Positions 9,090-22,369 of a stretch of 64,000 bases of DNA are shown piece after piece. How positions within the stretch are numbered: position 1 is the first letter of the stretch; each line of letters begins with the position of its first letter. The notes beneath the pieces are model-generated. The model had not been told where the DNA came from, did no database searches, and worked only from the letters and a program-made list of their open reading frames with translations. Origin of the DNA: Epiperipatus broadwayi (taxonomy: Eukaryota > Onychophora > Udeonychophora > Euonychophora > Peripatidae); contig JAQFVV010006273.1 of assembly GCA_028023455.1 (NCBI GenBank), positions 3,670,142-3,734,141 on the forward strand, given 5' to 3'. Made by a program: the position numbers and the translations under genes.

Positions 9090-12000
9090 TATTATTTTTA
9101 CAATTTCTATATTTACAGCTGATGGAAATGACAATTATTAGTTCTGATTTTAAAATACTAACTATGCTTTAAAAGCAATAATAAGCTAATTACTTTATAA
9201 AAATATTCTTTTTAGATTTATATTGACTAAACTGTGGCATGTCTAATAAAAAAATAGCAATCACTTGCCATACTAATTTATAAACAGATCTATTTCTATG
9301 TAAAACATAATAATTTATATAATATTTTCAGAATAAATTAAATGTAGGACATAAAATACCTAATATTATTAATAGACATAATAATAATAATATATTTAAA
9401 GTTCATACTCATTACCCTTTTTGTCACTAAGAGTTCAAGTTCTGGATTCAGGTACTGATAAAGACTTTTAGTGGACACAGTCTATACAAAAATAGCTTTG
9501 TCTGGCAAAGCTTCTATTATGTTGGTCATGATTACTGTAGTGTTCTTCATTAACATGCATTTAATTTCTTTGTTTAATGGGCAGCATCTGATGATGTTTT
9601 CCTTGTGTGGCTGGTTTCTCCTTAAAGCAATAAACATTTCTTAAGTTTATGCAGCATTTAGTTCACCTATAAACTGAACACAGTGCCCTTAATATGGTTC
9701 TACATTATTTGATGCTTTCTCAGCAACTCTAGATGGACTTGCAGCTTGGCCTGAGTGGAACAGATGATGTCATAAGATTTGAATACAAACCACACTAATG
9801 AATCAAAGCAGCATCAGCATAAAACAAAGCAAAATAAGCAATAATAAATGGTCTTAAGAGAGACCCTATTTATATTTTACTGAGTTATCAGCAAAATCAC
9901 TTTTCATTGAGGATCATTTCTATCATTTATCTATTGGTTATAGATGTATAAACTTCATTATGGTCTGCAACTTATTTATTCAATTACAGAATTTATACAA
10001 TTTTAGCTTTGAAAGGGATTATATCAAAATAATGTTTTGACTAAATTACATCAGATACTTATCTCCTTAATTAATTGATCTGTTTATAGAATTTAATTAT
10101 ATTTTATACAATAATGTCATTTCCACCCATCTTATTATAAAATACCTTTGTAAATGAGATATTTATATAGCACAATGTTTTTTTTATAAACTGTAATAGT
10201 AATAATCATCCATTAAGCTAATGAACATGTGCTTTATGGATTTTTAATTATAAATGAATACTCTTACTTCCAAACACAAGATAAAAAGAACGAATCCCAA
10301 ATGCTTAAGAGAGAATGAATTAAAATGCTAATTGTGGTAAATAAAATACAAATGTAAAAGATAATAAATATATATATTTAATAATAATAATAAAAAAATA
10401 TAAACAAAGTGACAGAAAAATTCATATGCGATAACATTCTTAGGACTAATTCAAACCTAATAGATTTTATATGGTTTTCTTTTGTCAATAAGTCAAGTGC
10501 CCAATTATTGCAGGTCTATAATACATTAATGATTATTCTAATGATAATGATGATCAAACAACATTATTATCAATATGTTTTATTAAAAATAAAGGAACTA
10601 TATGACACATTTCAATAACCTCCAGAGTGGGTGTTTTACTGTGGCCTAATCATTAATTAATTCATAAACAAAGCAGGGTCTAGTTGAAAGCATTCATTTA
10701 CATACATTACAATCACAGTTATTAATAGATAATTGCAAATGACAAGATTATGACCTTTTCACATAATTGCTTTCCTAGATACTATACCTCAGGAAATTTT
10801 CCTGCTGATGAACAATACAAGAAAAATGAATATGCCAATCTTGGCATGGCCATACCCAAGAAATTCATTAAATCATTTAGTCATATGAAGCAGGAAAGGA
10901 CTGTTTGCTTATATAACTGGTTCATGAACTTATCAATATAAAATGTAAAAATTCATCTGCTCTGTTAACAATATTAAAACAACAATGTTTACCTGAAGAT
11001 GAGCAGTATATGTAAAAAAGAGATATATCTGTCTTGGTGTGACTGTATCTAAAAAACATAATTTATTCCTATGAATTAGGAAGGATCATCTGCTTTTAGA
11101 ACTAATACACAAATTTATTACACACAAAAAAAAACAACAACCTAGCAACAAAAACTCAATTATTAAAGTTTGGAAATTATGTTTAGGCTAAAACAAGTGT
11201 CAGTTGTCACTTTATAAGCTTGCACAAGCTGATTTTACCCAGTGCTTTTAATGCCTCATCAGATCAATCAATCTAAATACAGGATGACAAAATATATTAA
11301 TCACTGTTTATTTAAAAACTCCTCTAAAGATTGTATTCATGCATACTACTTATTTAGATATAAATGTATATGAGGAGCTTGAGATAGCTCTGATATTTAA
11401 GCATCTAACAATAATTAAACCTTTAATTAAAATATTGACCATAACTATAATACTTATCTTGACTACCACATATTGTATGATATATATAGTCATCCCTTAG
11501 TATAAATGTGAATTAACTTTTAGTTGTCTAAAGTAGTTTTATTTAACTTCAACAATTTTATTAATAGAGCAAAATACTAAATTAAATAATTAAACGAAAA
11601 GATATTACTAAAGAAAACAAAATCTTTGAGTTGAGTGAGGAAGAGGGTTAAAGCATCTCTACATTTTAATAATTAGCTTTCTCTTATTGGGAGAGGGAGA
11701 TGATTTTGGGAATTAATAAAAAAAATTATTTAAATAATTGCCTATTCATCATTTGATTGCTCAATAACAATTATAGCATATGTGGATGTCTACTAAAATG
11801 AGCACATATCCATTCTTTAACATAGACAGGTTAGTTTAACTTACAAACATGTATAATGACAATATATTAGATAATAATAATGCCAAATATATATATATAA
11901 GAACACAAAAATGGAAAAATAAATATGAATTGTTTAAATTTACCAGTATTTCTGAATTGCAGAGATCTCATATCCAAAGTTCAATGGTTCTACAATAAAC

Positions 12001-15000
12001 TTCTTGAAGGGTTTGGAACATAACTATGTATGAAGAGCAGTGTGTAGGTATAATAATGTGAAATTTACCACGTTGGCTATTCATATTCCACTTGATAGTT
12101 TAATGACTCTTTCTCATCTCTTAATCAATAAATATTATTCTGGAGATAGGCTGCTTATTTGGAATAGCAAAGGAATGATGAGTGGGGTAATTTACTAGTT
12201 AAACTTATTTTTTCAATTACTTGAATGGAGATACAACTGGTCAGCAGGGTCAACATATATATTAATTTAGGAGCCTCAATCACACAAGCATGATTGATTA
12301 TCAGGTTCACCATAATGGTATTATTGCAGGCACATAAGCATGCAATCATGGTTGGCAGTTGACTTTCAGATCTGTCATGATTTGCAGAATACATTATAAT
12401 TCAAACTAATACTACCCTGCGATGTTGAAGGGGCAGCAAATGCTGGATTCTCTTTTTCATTCTCTTAGGTAGAGCTTCTAATAGCAGGATGATTGAATGC
12501 CTAGTTAACAATGACTAATGTTGGTTGAAGACTTGGATAAAGGCCTTGATTATACGTTTTCATAGGTATTTATATTATTTGTAAACAAAAAGCATTCAGA
12601 TTTGGCTCTTAAAAATATTTATGCTGATAAATCATTTGAATAAGCTTAAATTTAATGGCATTTCATTTTTTCAATTGAGGAAATTCTTCTAAATTCAGAA
12701 TACTTTGTTTACTCCTCATTCCTTAAGACAATTAAATAATAATCAACACTTTCTTTTAGTGTATGATCAAATGTTGCAAACCTTTATCTTTTAAATATAC
12801 TGTACAACACAAAAAATCATCTTTATTTTACTAATTAAATAGTTTGAAATAATGATTAAATCTACCTGCCTTGTAATCTTTGACACATCTATATATACTT
12901 GATTAATTATATGTATAACTAATTATACTTGATTAATTATATATTTGACTAATTGTGTATATAATTAATTGTACATCCTACCTTCAAATCCATTAAACCT
13001 TTATATAATATTAAGGAATTTTTAATACATTTATTAATATAAATTGTTTCTCAAGTATGTTCTCTGACCATTTATACTCACACACATGTGCTTGCATTTC
13101 ATTCCATTTTCTTTAAAAGTATTTTAATAAAATAAACTTTTGCCATTCTTATAATGAAATTTTAACCTATTTAGGAAAAACTAACATGAAGCACACACAC
13201 ACATATATATATATATATATTATGTTAACTTTGTAAAGAATTTTTAATTTATGTTAATCAAATGTTATTTTGTAGAGATACAATGTTCATTTTAAATGTA
13301 ATGTATCTATACTTAAACCATCCAAATGTTAAATAATTAGAATAAATAATTATTAATAGCTTCAAGTTAATGATTTATTTGATTTACTTGTTTGTAGTCA
13401 ACTCTGCATTTGATAACTGAGAATTAGATTTTGTACAGATGAGCTTATAGTATATATATATGCACTTGTTTATTCATTGTTGAATAGTTTAAATATATCT
13501 GTATCATTATAGGAAGATCAATTCCTATTTATTTTAATAAATTAGAGATCAGATTCGAAATGAGCCATCCCTATTGAAGTTATAGTTATATTAAATCAGG
13601 ATTCAGGCTTAAAAAGGGCAATTTCTTATAGTTACTTGTAACATGACCCCTTTTCTCATTACTGTTTGCTTGTTTAGACTTAACATTATTTCTACAAATT
13701 ATTTTTTTGGTATTTTTATATTTATTACTAACAAATCTTATTAATGAAAAAAACATTTAATCGACCAAGATGGCCTTAGTGTCACTTAATTATTTATTAA
13801 CACTTCCCACCCAGTATATTTATGAACATCAGCCTATTCTGACTCCAAGTGCCAATCTTATGCTTGCATAAGAATTATACTGGAAGGGATGATTGGAGTA
13901 ATCATGGCTTATTAATAAATGCCTGGCCTCACTCAGGGGTGAGACTTAGCTGACAGAAACATGGATAGGTAAGGCAGTCAGAATCAAATTAATTAAGTTA
14001 TTCAATAACTAAAAGCATGTATTATATTTTTGAATTAAATAAATAATATGTGAAATACAAAAAAACACTGTGGCCACAGAAATTGTTCAGTAAGGATGTC
14101 TTGTCCTTTTTTCAATTTCCAAGGGCATGACAATGATTTAGGATACTGGTAGAGATGCAGATGGATGGATGCGGATTCTTTTTAACTTCAGACAGTTGTA
14201 CAATCATGTTGTAGCTTCTATTTCTTCATGGAGCAATGGGATAAAAATCCAGTATATTTAGAGGTTTGCCCCAACCTGTTCGTATTAGCTAGCAAATACA
14301 TATTTTTTTAAGAATCAGCATTCAGAAACTTCCAACATGAATTAAATATGCCAGTGAAAATAACAGCATAAACGGATTTGGCTATTTATACTTTTTTTTT
14401 CTTTTCTAGAAAGTTCTATTCTCCTCAAAAATGTTAGGTATTTTTTATCTTATCCTATGGGATCAGAAATCTGGTTTCTTTTCTCCTATTTTCTCTTTTA
14501 ACCAAGAAAATTTTTTAGCACTTTTTTTTTTTATACTTAAAAAGTTTCATTAGACACTTTGAAAAATAAGTGCAAACCATACCTCTGGTAAAAGTTTTCC
14601 ATAGATAAAAATCTGCTTAGTTTTTTTTTTTTTAATTTACAAAATAAAATGTATAGTAATATGAATTCCAGAAAATTATTTTTGTATATTTAACTATACA
14701 ATAATATATATATATATATATATTCCATTAACATAAATGAGCCCCCCCCCCCAACACATTTTAGCTCTTTATTTAATCATTAAAAAAAAAAAAATGAAAC
14801 ATATATCTATAAATGAGTGACTCCAGAATCCCATTTCTTATAGTTACTGTTATAGAAAGGTATAGAAATTGTTTATCCCATCCTAAGAATATGCATGGAT
14901 CTATACAAGGAAATGTAAGAGTCAAATAAATGTTTTATATTTATAGGTTTATCCATACATAGTTATATTGGTACCGTTATATTTTAAGTTTATTGCTCAG

Positions 15001-15210
15001 GTTCACTGTATGGCAAATGTGCATGATTCTCTATAACTGTATAAATATTATACTATCATTGAAGATAAAGATTAAATTTAAATATAAAATCTTAGACATT
15101 TAAAAGTAATTGTCCTTTTCCTGCATGGGTATGAAATAATATATGAGATTGAAAAATAGGGTTTGTTAAAAGAAAAATAAGGTATATGTCAACTGATAAT
15201 TATATTTTGT
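9090..15210. other. AT-rich DNA without recognised genes
   Basis: About 6 kb with only short shadow frames. Visible are (CA)(TA) at 13191-13220, (TA)n at 14704-14722, an 11-base C run at 14742-14752, and A/T homopolymers. Three related words ATTAATTATAT sit near 12900-12965. Patches with more balanced composition (9420-9800, 12130-12570, 13790-13990) show no domain in any frame and could be old repeats. Confidence 0.4.
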
Positions 15211-15220
15211 AATTAAGCTT

Positions 15221-15260
15221 TTGTTCCCGGCTGATACTATGACACATGAGGAAAAAAAAT
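15221..15260 (+). repeat. 3' tail of the Ser-tRNA-like SINE
   Basis: The words TTCCCGGCTGATACTATGAC, ACATGAGG and a short A-run match the 3' end of the SINE at 37893-38000. The tRNA-like head is missing, so this is a 5'-truncated copy. Confidence 0.65.
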
Positions 15261-15594
15261 GTAATATTGCATGGTCGACATTTATTCATTGGGGAAATAA
15301 GTTAGGTTTTTCATGATCTAGCCAGATATTGCATAAATATTGTTAAAAACATGTATACCAGTCTATTTTCTATAAAAGTCAGGTAGTGCCAGTATAAATT
15401 TTATATATATTGTAACCTTTTGATTGGTTATTCATAGCCAGAATGGCATACAAAACATAAATTGTAGTTTCAAAATTTTAAATTTATAATTAAGATAATA
15501 TTAAATCGGTAAAACTTGGATATTATAGCAATAAATGATTTAATACGTATAATTTTAAAAAGATAATTTGGTACTTACTGGTTAGCTGCACCCC

Positions 15595-15611
15595 AGCCGC
15601 TAGAGGCGCTG
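15595..15611 (+). promoter_or_regulatory. CTCF-like motif 1 (one base short)
   Basis: AGCCGCTAGAGGCGCTG matches the CTCF core words CTAG and GGCGC but lacks one base between them. It mirrors motif 6 in the other arm. Confidence 0.3.
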
Positions 15612-15671
15612 TTTCTGTGTAAACACACAGAAATATCCAGAGTAAGGGCCAAAAAGCAGACAACGCAAATT

Positions 15672-15691
15672 CCAGCCGCTAGATGGCGCTG
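15672..15691 (+). promoter_or_regulatory. CTCF-like motif 2
   Basis: Contains CCGCTAGATGGCGC, which agrees at 13 of 14 positions with the vertebrate core CCASYAGRKGGCRS and also with the insect form centred on CTAG-GGCGC. The match is by eye and binding is not shown. Confidence 0.5.
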
Positions 15692-15744
15692 TTCACCATG
15701 CATATGCACAGGAAGCTTCCACAAGCCAGCTGGCAGCAAAACTG

Positions 15745-15762
15745 CCCACTTGGTGGCGCTGG
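15745..15762 (+). promoter_or_regulatory. CTCF-like motif 3
   Basis: Contains CCACTTGGTGGCGC, 13 of 14 against CCASYAGRKGGCRS. It lies in the unpaired centre of the palindrome, so it is not forced by arm symmetry. Confidence 0.45.
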
Positions 15763-15813
15763 TTGTAATGCGTAAGCCCATTTAACTTATATCTTCTGCT
15801 ACCAGCACTACCA

Positions 15814-15831
15814 AGAACCTAGGTGGCGCTG
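15814..15831 (+). promoter_or_regulatory. CTCF-like motif 4 (weak)
   Basis: AACCTAGGTGGCGC agrees at 11 of 14 positions, with mismatches only in the first three. It also lies in the palindrome centre. Confidence 0.35.
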
Positions 15832-15929
15832 ATTCCCATAAACAGATATAGTTTACATCATCTGCTACACCAAGATTCTAGCCCACTCCAGCTGGCTTGT
15901 GGAAGCTTCCTGTGCATATGCATGGTGAA

Positions 15930-15949
15930 CAGCGCCATCTAGCGGCTGG
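15930..15949 (-). promoter_or_regulatory. CTCF-like motif 5
   Basis: Reverse complement of motif 2, in the right arm and facing it, 13 of 14 against the core. Motifs 2 and 5 are convergent, about 260 bp apart. Confidence 0.5.
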
Positions 15950-16009
15950 AATTTGCATCGTCTGCTTTTTTGGCCCTTACTCTGGATATTTCTGTGTGTT
16001 TACACGAAA

Positions 16010-16029
16010 CAGCGCCTCTAGCGGCTGGG
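16010..16029 (-). promoter_or_regulatory. CTCF-like motif 6 (one base short)
   Basis: Reverse complement of motif 1 in the right arm, with the same one-base gap relative to the core. Confidence 0.3.
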
Positions 16030-16059
16030 GTGCAGCTAACCAGAAAGTACCAAATTTTA

Positions 16060-17200
16060 ATAATTCTAGCTGTATAATTTAAAAGAGTGATAAATCTAAA
16101 TAAACATCGTTGTGTACAAGTTTGATTTTGAATTATTTAACATGCGAAGTTATCTTCAAAAGTTAAAAATATAATTGTATTCAATGAAAGAAAGAACAAT
16201 TATTTTCCACAAGATAGTAATTTAATTTTAAAAATTATTTTAATAATAAAGTAGAAATATTTATTATTAAGTTTATAGGTTAAATTAATTAATATTATCA
16301 CAGATTCAAAATACAATCTGAAATAAAACTTGGTTTGTAAACTTTGATTTAAATCAATTTCATTTATTAAAGATTTTTATATTTCAATATTATTTCAAAC
16401 AGAAATACCAGAAACATTTTTGCTTAAAAAAAAAACAAATTTGTACAAAGTGATGGGAAAGTCAACCAATCAGACTTCAGTAAATGACTTGCTAATGTTA
16501 CATTTCCCAGTCTTCTTTTCAAAAAGAAAAATATCAGACTTTTTTTTTTTTTAAAAAATTATTATTATAAAAGTCAGATAGTGGTGTTAATTATTTTTTG
16601 TGCGTGTTATAAAAGTAAAAATATTGAAGTCTTACTTAACTAATAAAAATTGTATTTACAAAGTTATCTAAATATCAACAAATTAAAATCCTTTTCCTTT
16701 TCAAAATCTTTATTTTCTAATATCAATACTGAACATATATATAATACAAAACTCCAATGTTTTAACTGTTTATTTTCATAGCCATTTTTAAGAATTGCAA
16801 CAACAATATGAAATACATATTTATAAATAAACCTCAATTACATAAATACCTTCATCTTACATTAACATAAACAGTAATAAACATATTAAACAGACATAAT
16901 TATATTTTACTTACATCTCTCTCCCACTGCTATTTTTTAAATTACTCTTTCTTTTACATTATTTTAATTACAAAATCATTCAAGAAATGTTTTATACAAA
17001 TTTAAAAACCAACTCTAATTTCAAATAATCTCCCCCTTTTTTAAATCTTATCTAAAACCCATCTCAAAACTACATTTCTAAACTATAGCTTTAAATGAAT
17101 ATAAAACAAATATAAACATCTTTTTTACACAAAAAACCTTTTAACAATTTATCTAAACCTATTTAAATATTCATTTTAGTTATACATTATTTTAGATTCC
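16060..17200. other. AT-rich DNA, possibly the tail of the next element
   Basis: No domain is seen. Between about 16650 and 17200 the plus strand is C/T/A-rich with few G. This is the composition expected if the A/G-rich sense strand of a Penelope-like element, whose endonuclease lies next to it, continued here on the minus strand. Confidence 0.35.
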
Positions 17201-17214
17201 TTATCTACTCCATT

Positions 17215-17500
17215 AATTCTATTTAAAATAGGATTATATTTTTTATGTAAAAATGTTCTTTTACCATCCTTTCCCTGTAATTTTAAACCCTTTTCAACAT
17301 TTTAATATTAAATTTTTTATGACCTAAAACTTTACAATGTATGTAAATATTTAAATTCTTTATCACATAAATGTTATCTAAATCTAGTTTTTAATGTATT
17401 CTTTGTTGTACCAATATATGAAATCTTTTTCCCCTCCCTCTTACAATTTAAACATTCAATTAAATAAATTCCATTCATTTTGTTAATTTTTATATTTTTT
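17215..17500 (-). pseudogene. GIY-YIG endonuclease fragment of a second Penelope-like element
   Basis: On the minus strand the translation NKMNGIYLIECLNC gives the GIY strand and a Cys pair. Then comes ISYIGTTKNTLKTR, matching YVGETKNSIKTR of the intact copy at 7392-8036, and later KYNPILNRING corresponding to its KIKPEFNRDSG. Several stops interrupt the frame. The two proteins are clearly different families, since GIY and YIG spacing agree but the rest diverges. No pLTR or target duplication was located. Confidence 0.72.
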
Positions 17501-17519
17501 TGTATCATTAATTAAATTT

Positions 17520-20320
17520 CTTTCAAAGTATAGTAAATAACCAGAGAGGGATAACTGCTAAAAAAAATTGAAAATTGCCTAAATCTTAATGAAACTTGGT
17601 GAAGTATGTATTGGAAAGAAAAGTTGTAATTATAATGATTATAATGTGAAGATTTACTAAGGAGAAGCAGGAAATGTTTGCACATGATATTTTCATGGAG
17701 AGCCAGATTATGCACATAGAACAATAAACCAACTGGGTTAAGATTTGTCCAAGGAACTGTACTTGTATGCTTAATGTTTTGTTTATATTTTCAGTATAGA
17801 GCATGATGAAGAGAAGAAAGACACTCAGCAAACTAGGAACAAAATCTACATTCAGAGTAATGGGAGTAATGTTAAAAAAAAATGCTTTTGAAAAAGGTAA
17901 AAGTGATTTTAATTTTTACATTTATTAGTGATAAAATGTGTTTTAATATAATGTGTATTCATGAATTATAATGTGAAAGAGTAAGTGTGCAGGAAATAAT
18001 ATTTAAGTTATGTATATATTCTGATCGGATTATTAAAAAAAACATATTATAGAATATGATGTTAATAATCACAAGGATGAGTGAGTGATCATATTAGAAT
18101 CTCATTTATTAATAAAAATAAATATTATCTAGAACCTCTGAGTAATAATAAACAAATAGATTATTTGTTTTGGGACATGATGGTAGATATAGGTAGGGGA
18201 ATATTGCACGAGAAAAGTAGATTATAGGAGAGGTCTAAAATAGATGAAGTATCAAAGGCTGCTTACACTGAAGTAGAATATGAGTCAAGTTTCCAGTATA
18301 GGCTATATAAAATAGCATCCTGAGGAATTGATGAAGGGTTGGTGGAGTTAAATTTTTGTAATGCTTAGGTAATTTATAAAAAGAAATAGGAGGATTTTCA
18401 ATTAAAAAATGATTATGTAAATACTGTAAGTGCTTATTAGAGAAGATAGGGTAGAATTGGGGTAAGTCTATTAATAAAATGATTATTTAACAAAATAACA
18501 TGTCATAATAAAGGAAACCCCTGACCCTCGATTAGGTAATAGCCAATTAATCAGTGTCTCATCTTTCTAAAGTTAAGGTAAATATTAATCTAGTGTGCAT
18601 TAAAGATAGAAATGAAATTTTGAAGGATTGCAGGGATTTTCTAGTTAAGTCTGGACAGAGTGTCCCACAAGTAAAATAATCATGTATGAAACAAAAATCA
18701 TATATAGTGGAAAAATTTCTAGAATAAATGACCCTCTGAATGAAATACCGAGATCTAATATCAAAATAGAAAATGAGTATAAGAGACAGAATGAAGAGAT
18801 GGAATGATTGTCATAACATAATAAAGAATCCTAACCATATTAATTTTTTTTTGACATATTATAAATATTGTCCTTATTTATATTTTTCTTTTCTTATCAC
18901 ATCTGCAAGAACTTTGTAAGATCATTAGAATGTAAATTTTTAAACTTAATTAAAATGTAAATGACTATGAAGGGATTGAATAATTCATGAATGATGTACA
19001 TAGCAGACTAGTATAAAATCATAAATAATAATAAAATAATAACAAATAATTTTAAAAGAGAAATATAACTAGGGAAAGGTTAATTGATTATCAGAAACAC
19101 TAAGCTTATCTGTATAAAATATAACAAAGATATATATGCATAAATAGTTTCATCTTTGTTAATTTTTTTTTTTATTGTTAATGAAATATTTAATCCAGTA
19201 TATATATATATATATATGATATTATTGTTTATCATTCTTATTATAAATAGAAAAAACATATTAATTTAATTGTGTAATATTAGTCTCATTGTGTCCAAGA
19301 GTCATTCCTATCACAAAGTCACATCAAGAAAACACATTATGCACATAGAATGATACCTACTGTATTTTAATTGCACGCCTTATTTGCAAAATGGAGAGCA
19401 TATGATAGAATCAATAGTGAATTGGAGAGTCACATTCTAATTTTATAACTTAAATTAAAATATCTATAAGATCATAAATTTAAAGTAGTTTAACATTTCA
19501 ATAATGTCAATTACTAACTAAATATATCTGAAAGTCTGTAACTCTAGAGGATTTATTGCCAGTAGGTTAATGCAAAGTAATTGATGAGAATATTTAAGCA
19601 AGTTAGACTTGATAGATAATGATAGTGTGATGAAGCTTGGTTTATACTCAAACAAGTGTTCGATAGTAATTATTGTTGGCATTGGTATGTTTCATTAAAT
19701 GGTTGGATCCCAATAAAATCTCTCTTGTGATGCAATCATTTAAGTATCAATTTAATGGATAGATTGGATTTTAATGCAAAATGCTTATAATCCCTGAGAT
19801 CATTATAGCATAGCATTAATTATGTGAAATTAATGTAATTTCATTAATGTATGTTAATTTAAGATTTTTAAAAAGGTATCATAGTGACTTAAGTCATTAG
19901 TTAAATAAAATATTATAGTAGTCATTATTGATTGTGGGGATTTTCCCAATGATTATAATAGGATGGTAATGGGAGAATCTACACAAATACCAATACCATT
20001 GTGCAAGTGTATTTGGTGTACTCCTCAATGTTAAAACCACTCTCTTGCAATTGTCCATAGAATCTATGCTATAAAGTTATGTGTAGAATGTTTCAAGCCC
20101 TATAAAGAATTGTATAACCTCTTGGAATGATATTGTATGTTTAATATTGAGTTAGTGTGGTATAGAGTAAATGAGTAGGCAAATAAAAATAGCCAGAAGA
20201 AAACAAAGAAATGGATAGTTTACAATATATATAAAGAAGTAAATCATTGGAACATGCTTAGTTTGACCATTACAATATATATATTTCAGTAGAAAATTTA
20301 TTGTTAAATTGCTACTTTTT
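17520..20320. other. AT-rich DNA, nothing recognised
   Basis: Long A/T-rich sequence with a (TA)n tract at 19199-19217. No repeat matching the rest of the window and no domain in any frame was found. Confidence 0.4.
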
Positions 20321-20340
20321 GGTATAAAGTATCCTTTTTA

Positions 20341-20447
20341 GTCAAGCGTTGTTAGCCGAGAAGTCATCGTAACCGCCTTGCAAGCAAGTAGATGGTTGCA
20401 GACGGTTGTGGGTTCACGTCTCGGCCAATGCTATGACATATGAAAAG
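20341..20447 (+). mobile_element. tRNA-derived SINE with perfect target-site duplication
   Basis: Starts GTCAAGCGTTGTTAGCCGAG, an A-box-like tRNA head, and carries TGTGGGTTCACGTCTCGGCC, with the B box, before the tail GCTATGACATATGAAAAG. AAGTATCCTTTTTA occurs at both 20327-20340 and 20448-20461, a perfect 14-bp duplication that fixes both ends. The family (also at 15221, 33335, 37893 and 51417) reads like a tRNA-Ser derivative. This copy is the most diverged in the anticodon-arm region. Insertion would have used a LINE enzyme. Confidence 0.9.
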
Positions 20448-20469
20448 AAGTATCCTTTTTATAAATTCT

Positions 20470-22330
20470 TAATAGTTATTTTGGTTTTTGATTTTTTTTT
20501 CAGATCTGAACTATCTTCAAAATCTATTAATATATTAAAATGACATTGTAATTTAATATTACTGGAATGCTTCTGAATATTAATAATATTAACTGTTAAT
20601 AATTTTTTTAATATAATTTTTGTCTTTAATTTTGCATTAACATATATCTTCCATCTCACACATCAATTAAAAACATTACAATCTTGAAGTATGTATTTTC
20701 TGTTAATTAAAATATAATTCAATTCTGTTGTATGCTCAATTGGATGCATTCATGATCATTTCCATATTTGTCTATTAGTCCATGTTCTCTCATTTTTCTA
20801 ACTATAATTAAATTTATTTACACCACTTTCATATTCCAATTGTTCATAAGTTCAAGTGTTAAAGTCTCCAATGACAATTTTGAAATATTTGACATGATCA
20901 AAAGTATTTTATATATTCATACAAAAATTCTCTACTTTTCAGCACAATGAAAACATGTTAAAGGGTAAACTGAATTTACTTCAAATATTTCTGCCATTAT
21001 AATAAAGTATATGGCCAAATCCAACAATATCTCATTAAATACTAGATAATTCTTGCAATTCATAGAATGAAAATGACTTAAATGTTTAAATAAAATTTTG
21101 CCATTGAATAGTGATCTGAGTTCCCAACCAGGGGATTTTTATCATCCTTTGCTTTTAACCACCAATTGCTAAATTTTATCCCTCTGAAATATCAATAATT
21201 GATTGACTACCTATATAAAATTTTCAAATGATACTATATAAAAATAGTCACTTTTTCTATAATTAGCAAACTATCACAAGAGGGCATTATTTGCAAGTAG
21301 TCATACAAATAATTATTTTTTTAGAAATATTTTTTTAAATCTTAAAAATATAGTTTATACCAAAGAAAAAAAAACCGTTGAAATAATTCTCTTGAATTTA
21401 GAAAAAGTGAAAAATAAACATAATAACAAACAGAGCAGTGTTGATTCTATGCATAGGCAAAGTTGGTAACAGTTCAGAGAGCCAAAGTTCATTGTGGATT
21501 CTTTTTTTTATTGGAGAAGGGCAGCAGAAAAATTTGCAAACGTTTTTTTTTTTTTTTTGACCAGCAGAAATATTACTGAACAATTCCTTTTATTCTCTGG
21601 GTCAGCTTCAAGATATAGAATACTATAGACCAAAAAGTCAAAATATGATCACTTCAAATAGCATTAACGCAAAACAGTAATAAGTCTCCATGCATTAGTA
21701 AGTCCATTAACATGTACAGAATTACTAGAAAATGATAATGGCAAAAGCTATATAATTGTACAACAGTAAAAATGCCTGAATGCTATATTTTCAGTATTAA
21801 TTAGTAGGTGATTCAGATAAGTCCTTAATTTGATTCTTTAAAAAGTTTGAATCCTGTGGATGACTGTGTAAAATAGTTAATTCATAGAAAACTGCTATAA
21901 ATGAGGTATTTTGTATTATAAGTCAATAGAAGATAAAAAATGTTAAGTAGTGTTAATAAAACCTCTAAAAATTAATATGGTATCATCATTACCATTGATG
22001 AAAATATTTAATTATAATACCAAGATAAAGTAGAATCATATCTTTAGAAACTTGTTTCAATTATTTGATTAATGGTTGCAAATAGATTGCAAATAATACT
22101 GATTCAAATGGTGAAGTTTGAAAAATACCTTTGCTAAGAGAAAAAAAAAGGTAAGAAAGATAGAAATATGTAGTTCTATGACCTAACAAATAATATAATA
22201 GTAATTTAAAAGGGGTGGTAAAGAAGATATAACAAATTACAGACTGCAATAGTAACTTAAAGGGGATAGTAAAGCAAATATTATATGTTACAGATCTATT
22301 ATCCTTCTACCAGTTTTATACAAAATTTAT
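20470..22330. other. AT-rich DNA, perhaps old antisense LINE remnants
   Basis: No clean domain. The patch at about 20720-21230 has the C/T-rich look of an antisense LINE endonuclease, but I could not align it with the endonuclease at 39050-40060. Confidence 0.3.
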
Positions 22331-22369
22331 ATGAAGATAATTACAAATCATCTACAATAAATTTTGAAT

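Larger units (their letters stand above)
15566..16056. repeat. Palindromic MITE with six CTCF-like motifs
   Basis: Arms of about 168 bp (15566-15733 and 15888-16056) are near-perfect reverse complements. They share GGTTAGCTGCACCCC, AGAAATATCCAGAGTAAGGG, CATGCATATGCACAGGAAGC and TCCACAAGCCAGCTGG. The element is strikingly GC-rich against its surroundings. A unit like CCGCTAGATGGCGCTG recurs in both arms and two weaker forms lie in the centre. No clear target duplication was found, and the termini (AATTTGGTAC) do not identify a superfamily. Open frames inside (for example 15575-15781 minus and 15897-16082 plus) are arm shadows. Confidence 0.85.

Noticed and set aside
15575-16082. Open frames on both strands with MHGEQRHLAAGIC-like peptides
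   Set aside because: The same peptide appears from both strands because the two arms of the palindrome are reverse complements. No coding role is needed to explain them.
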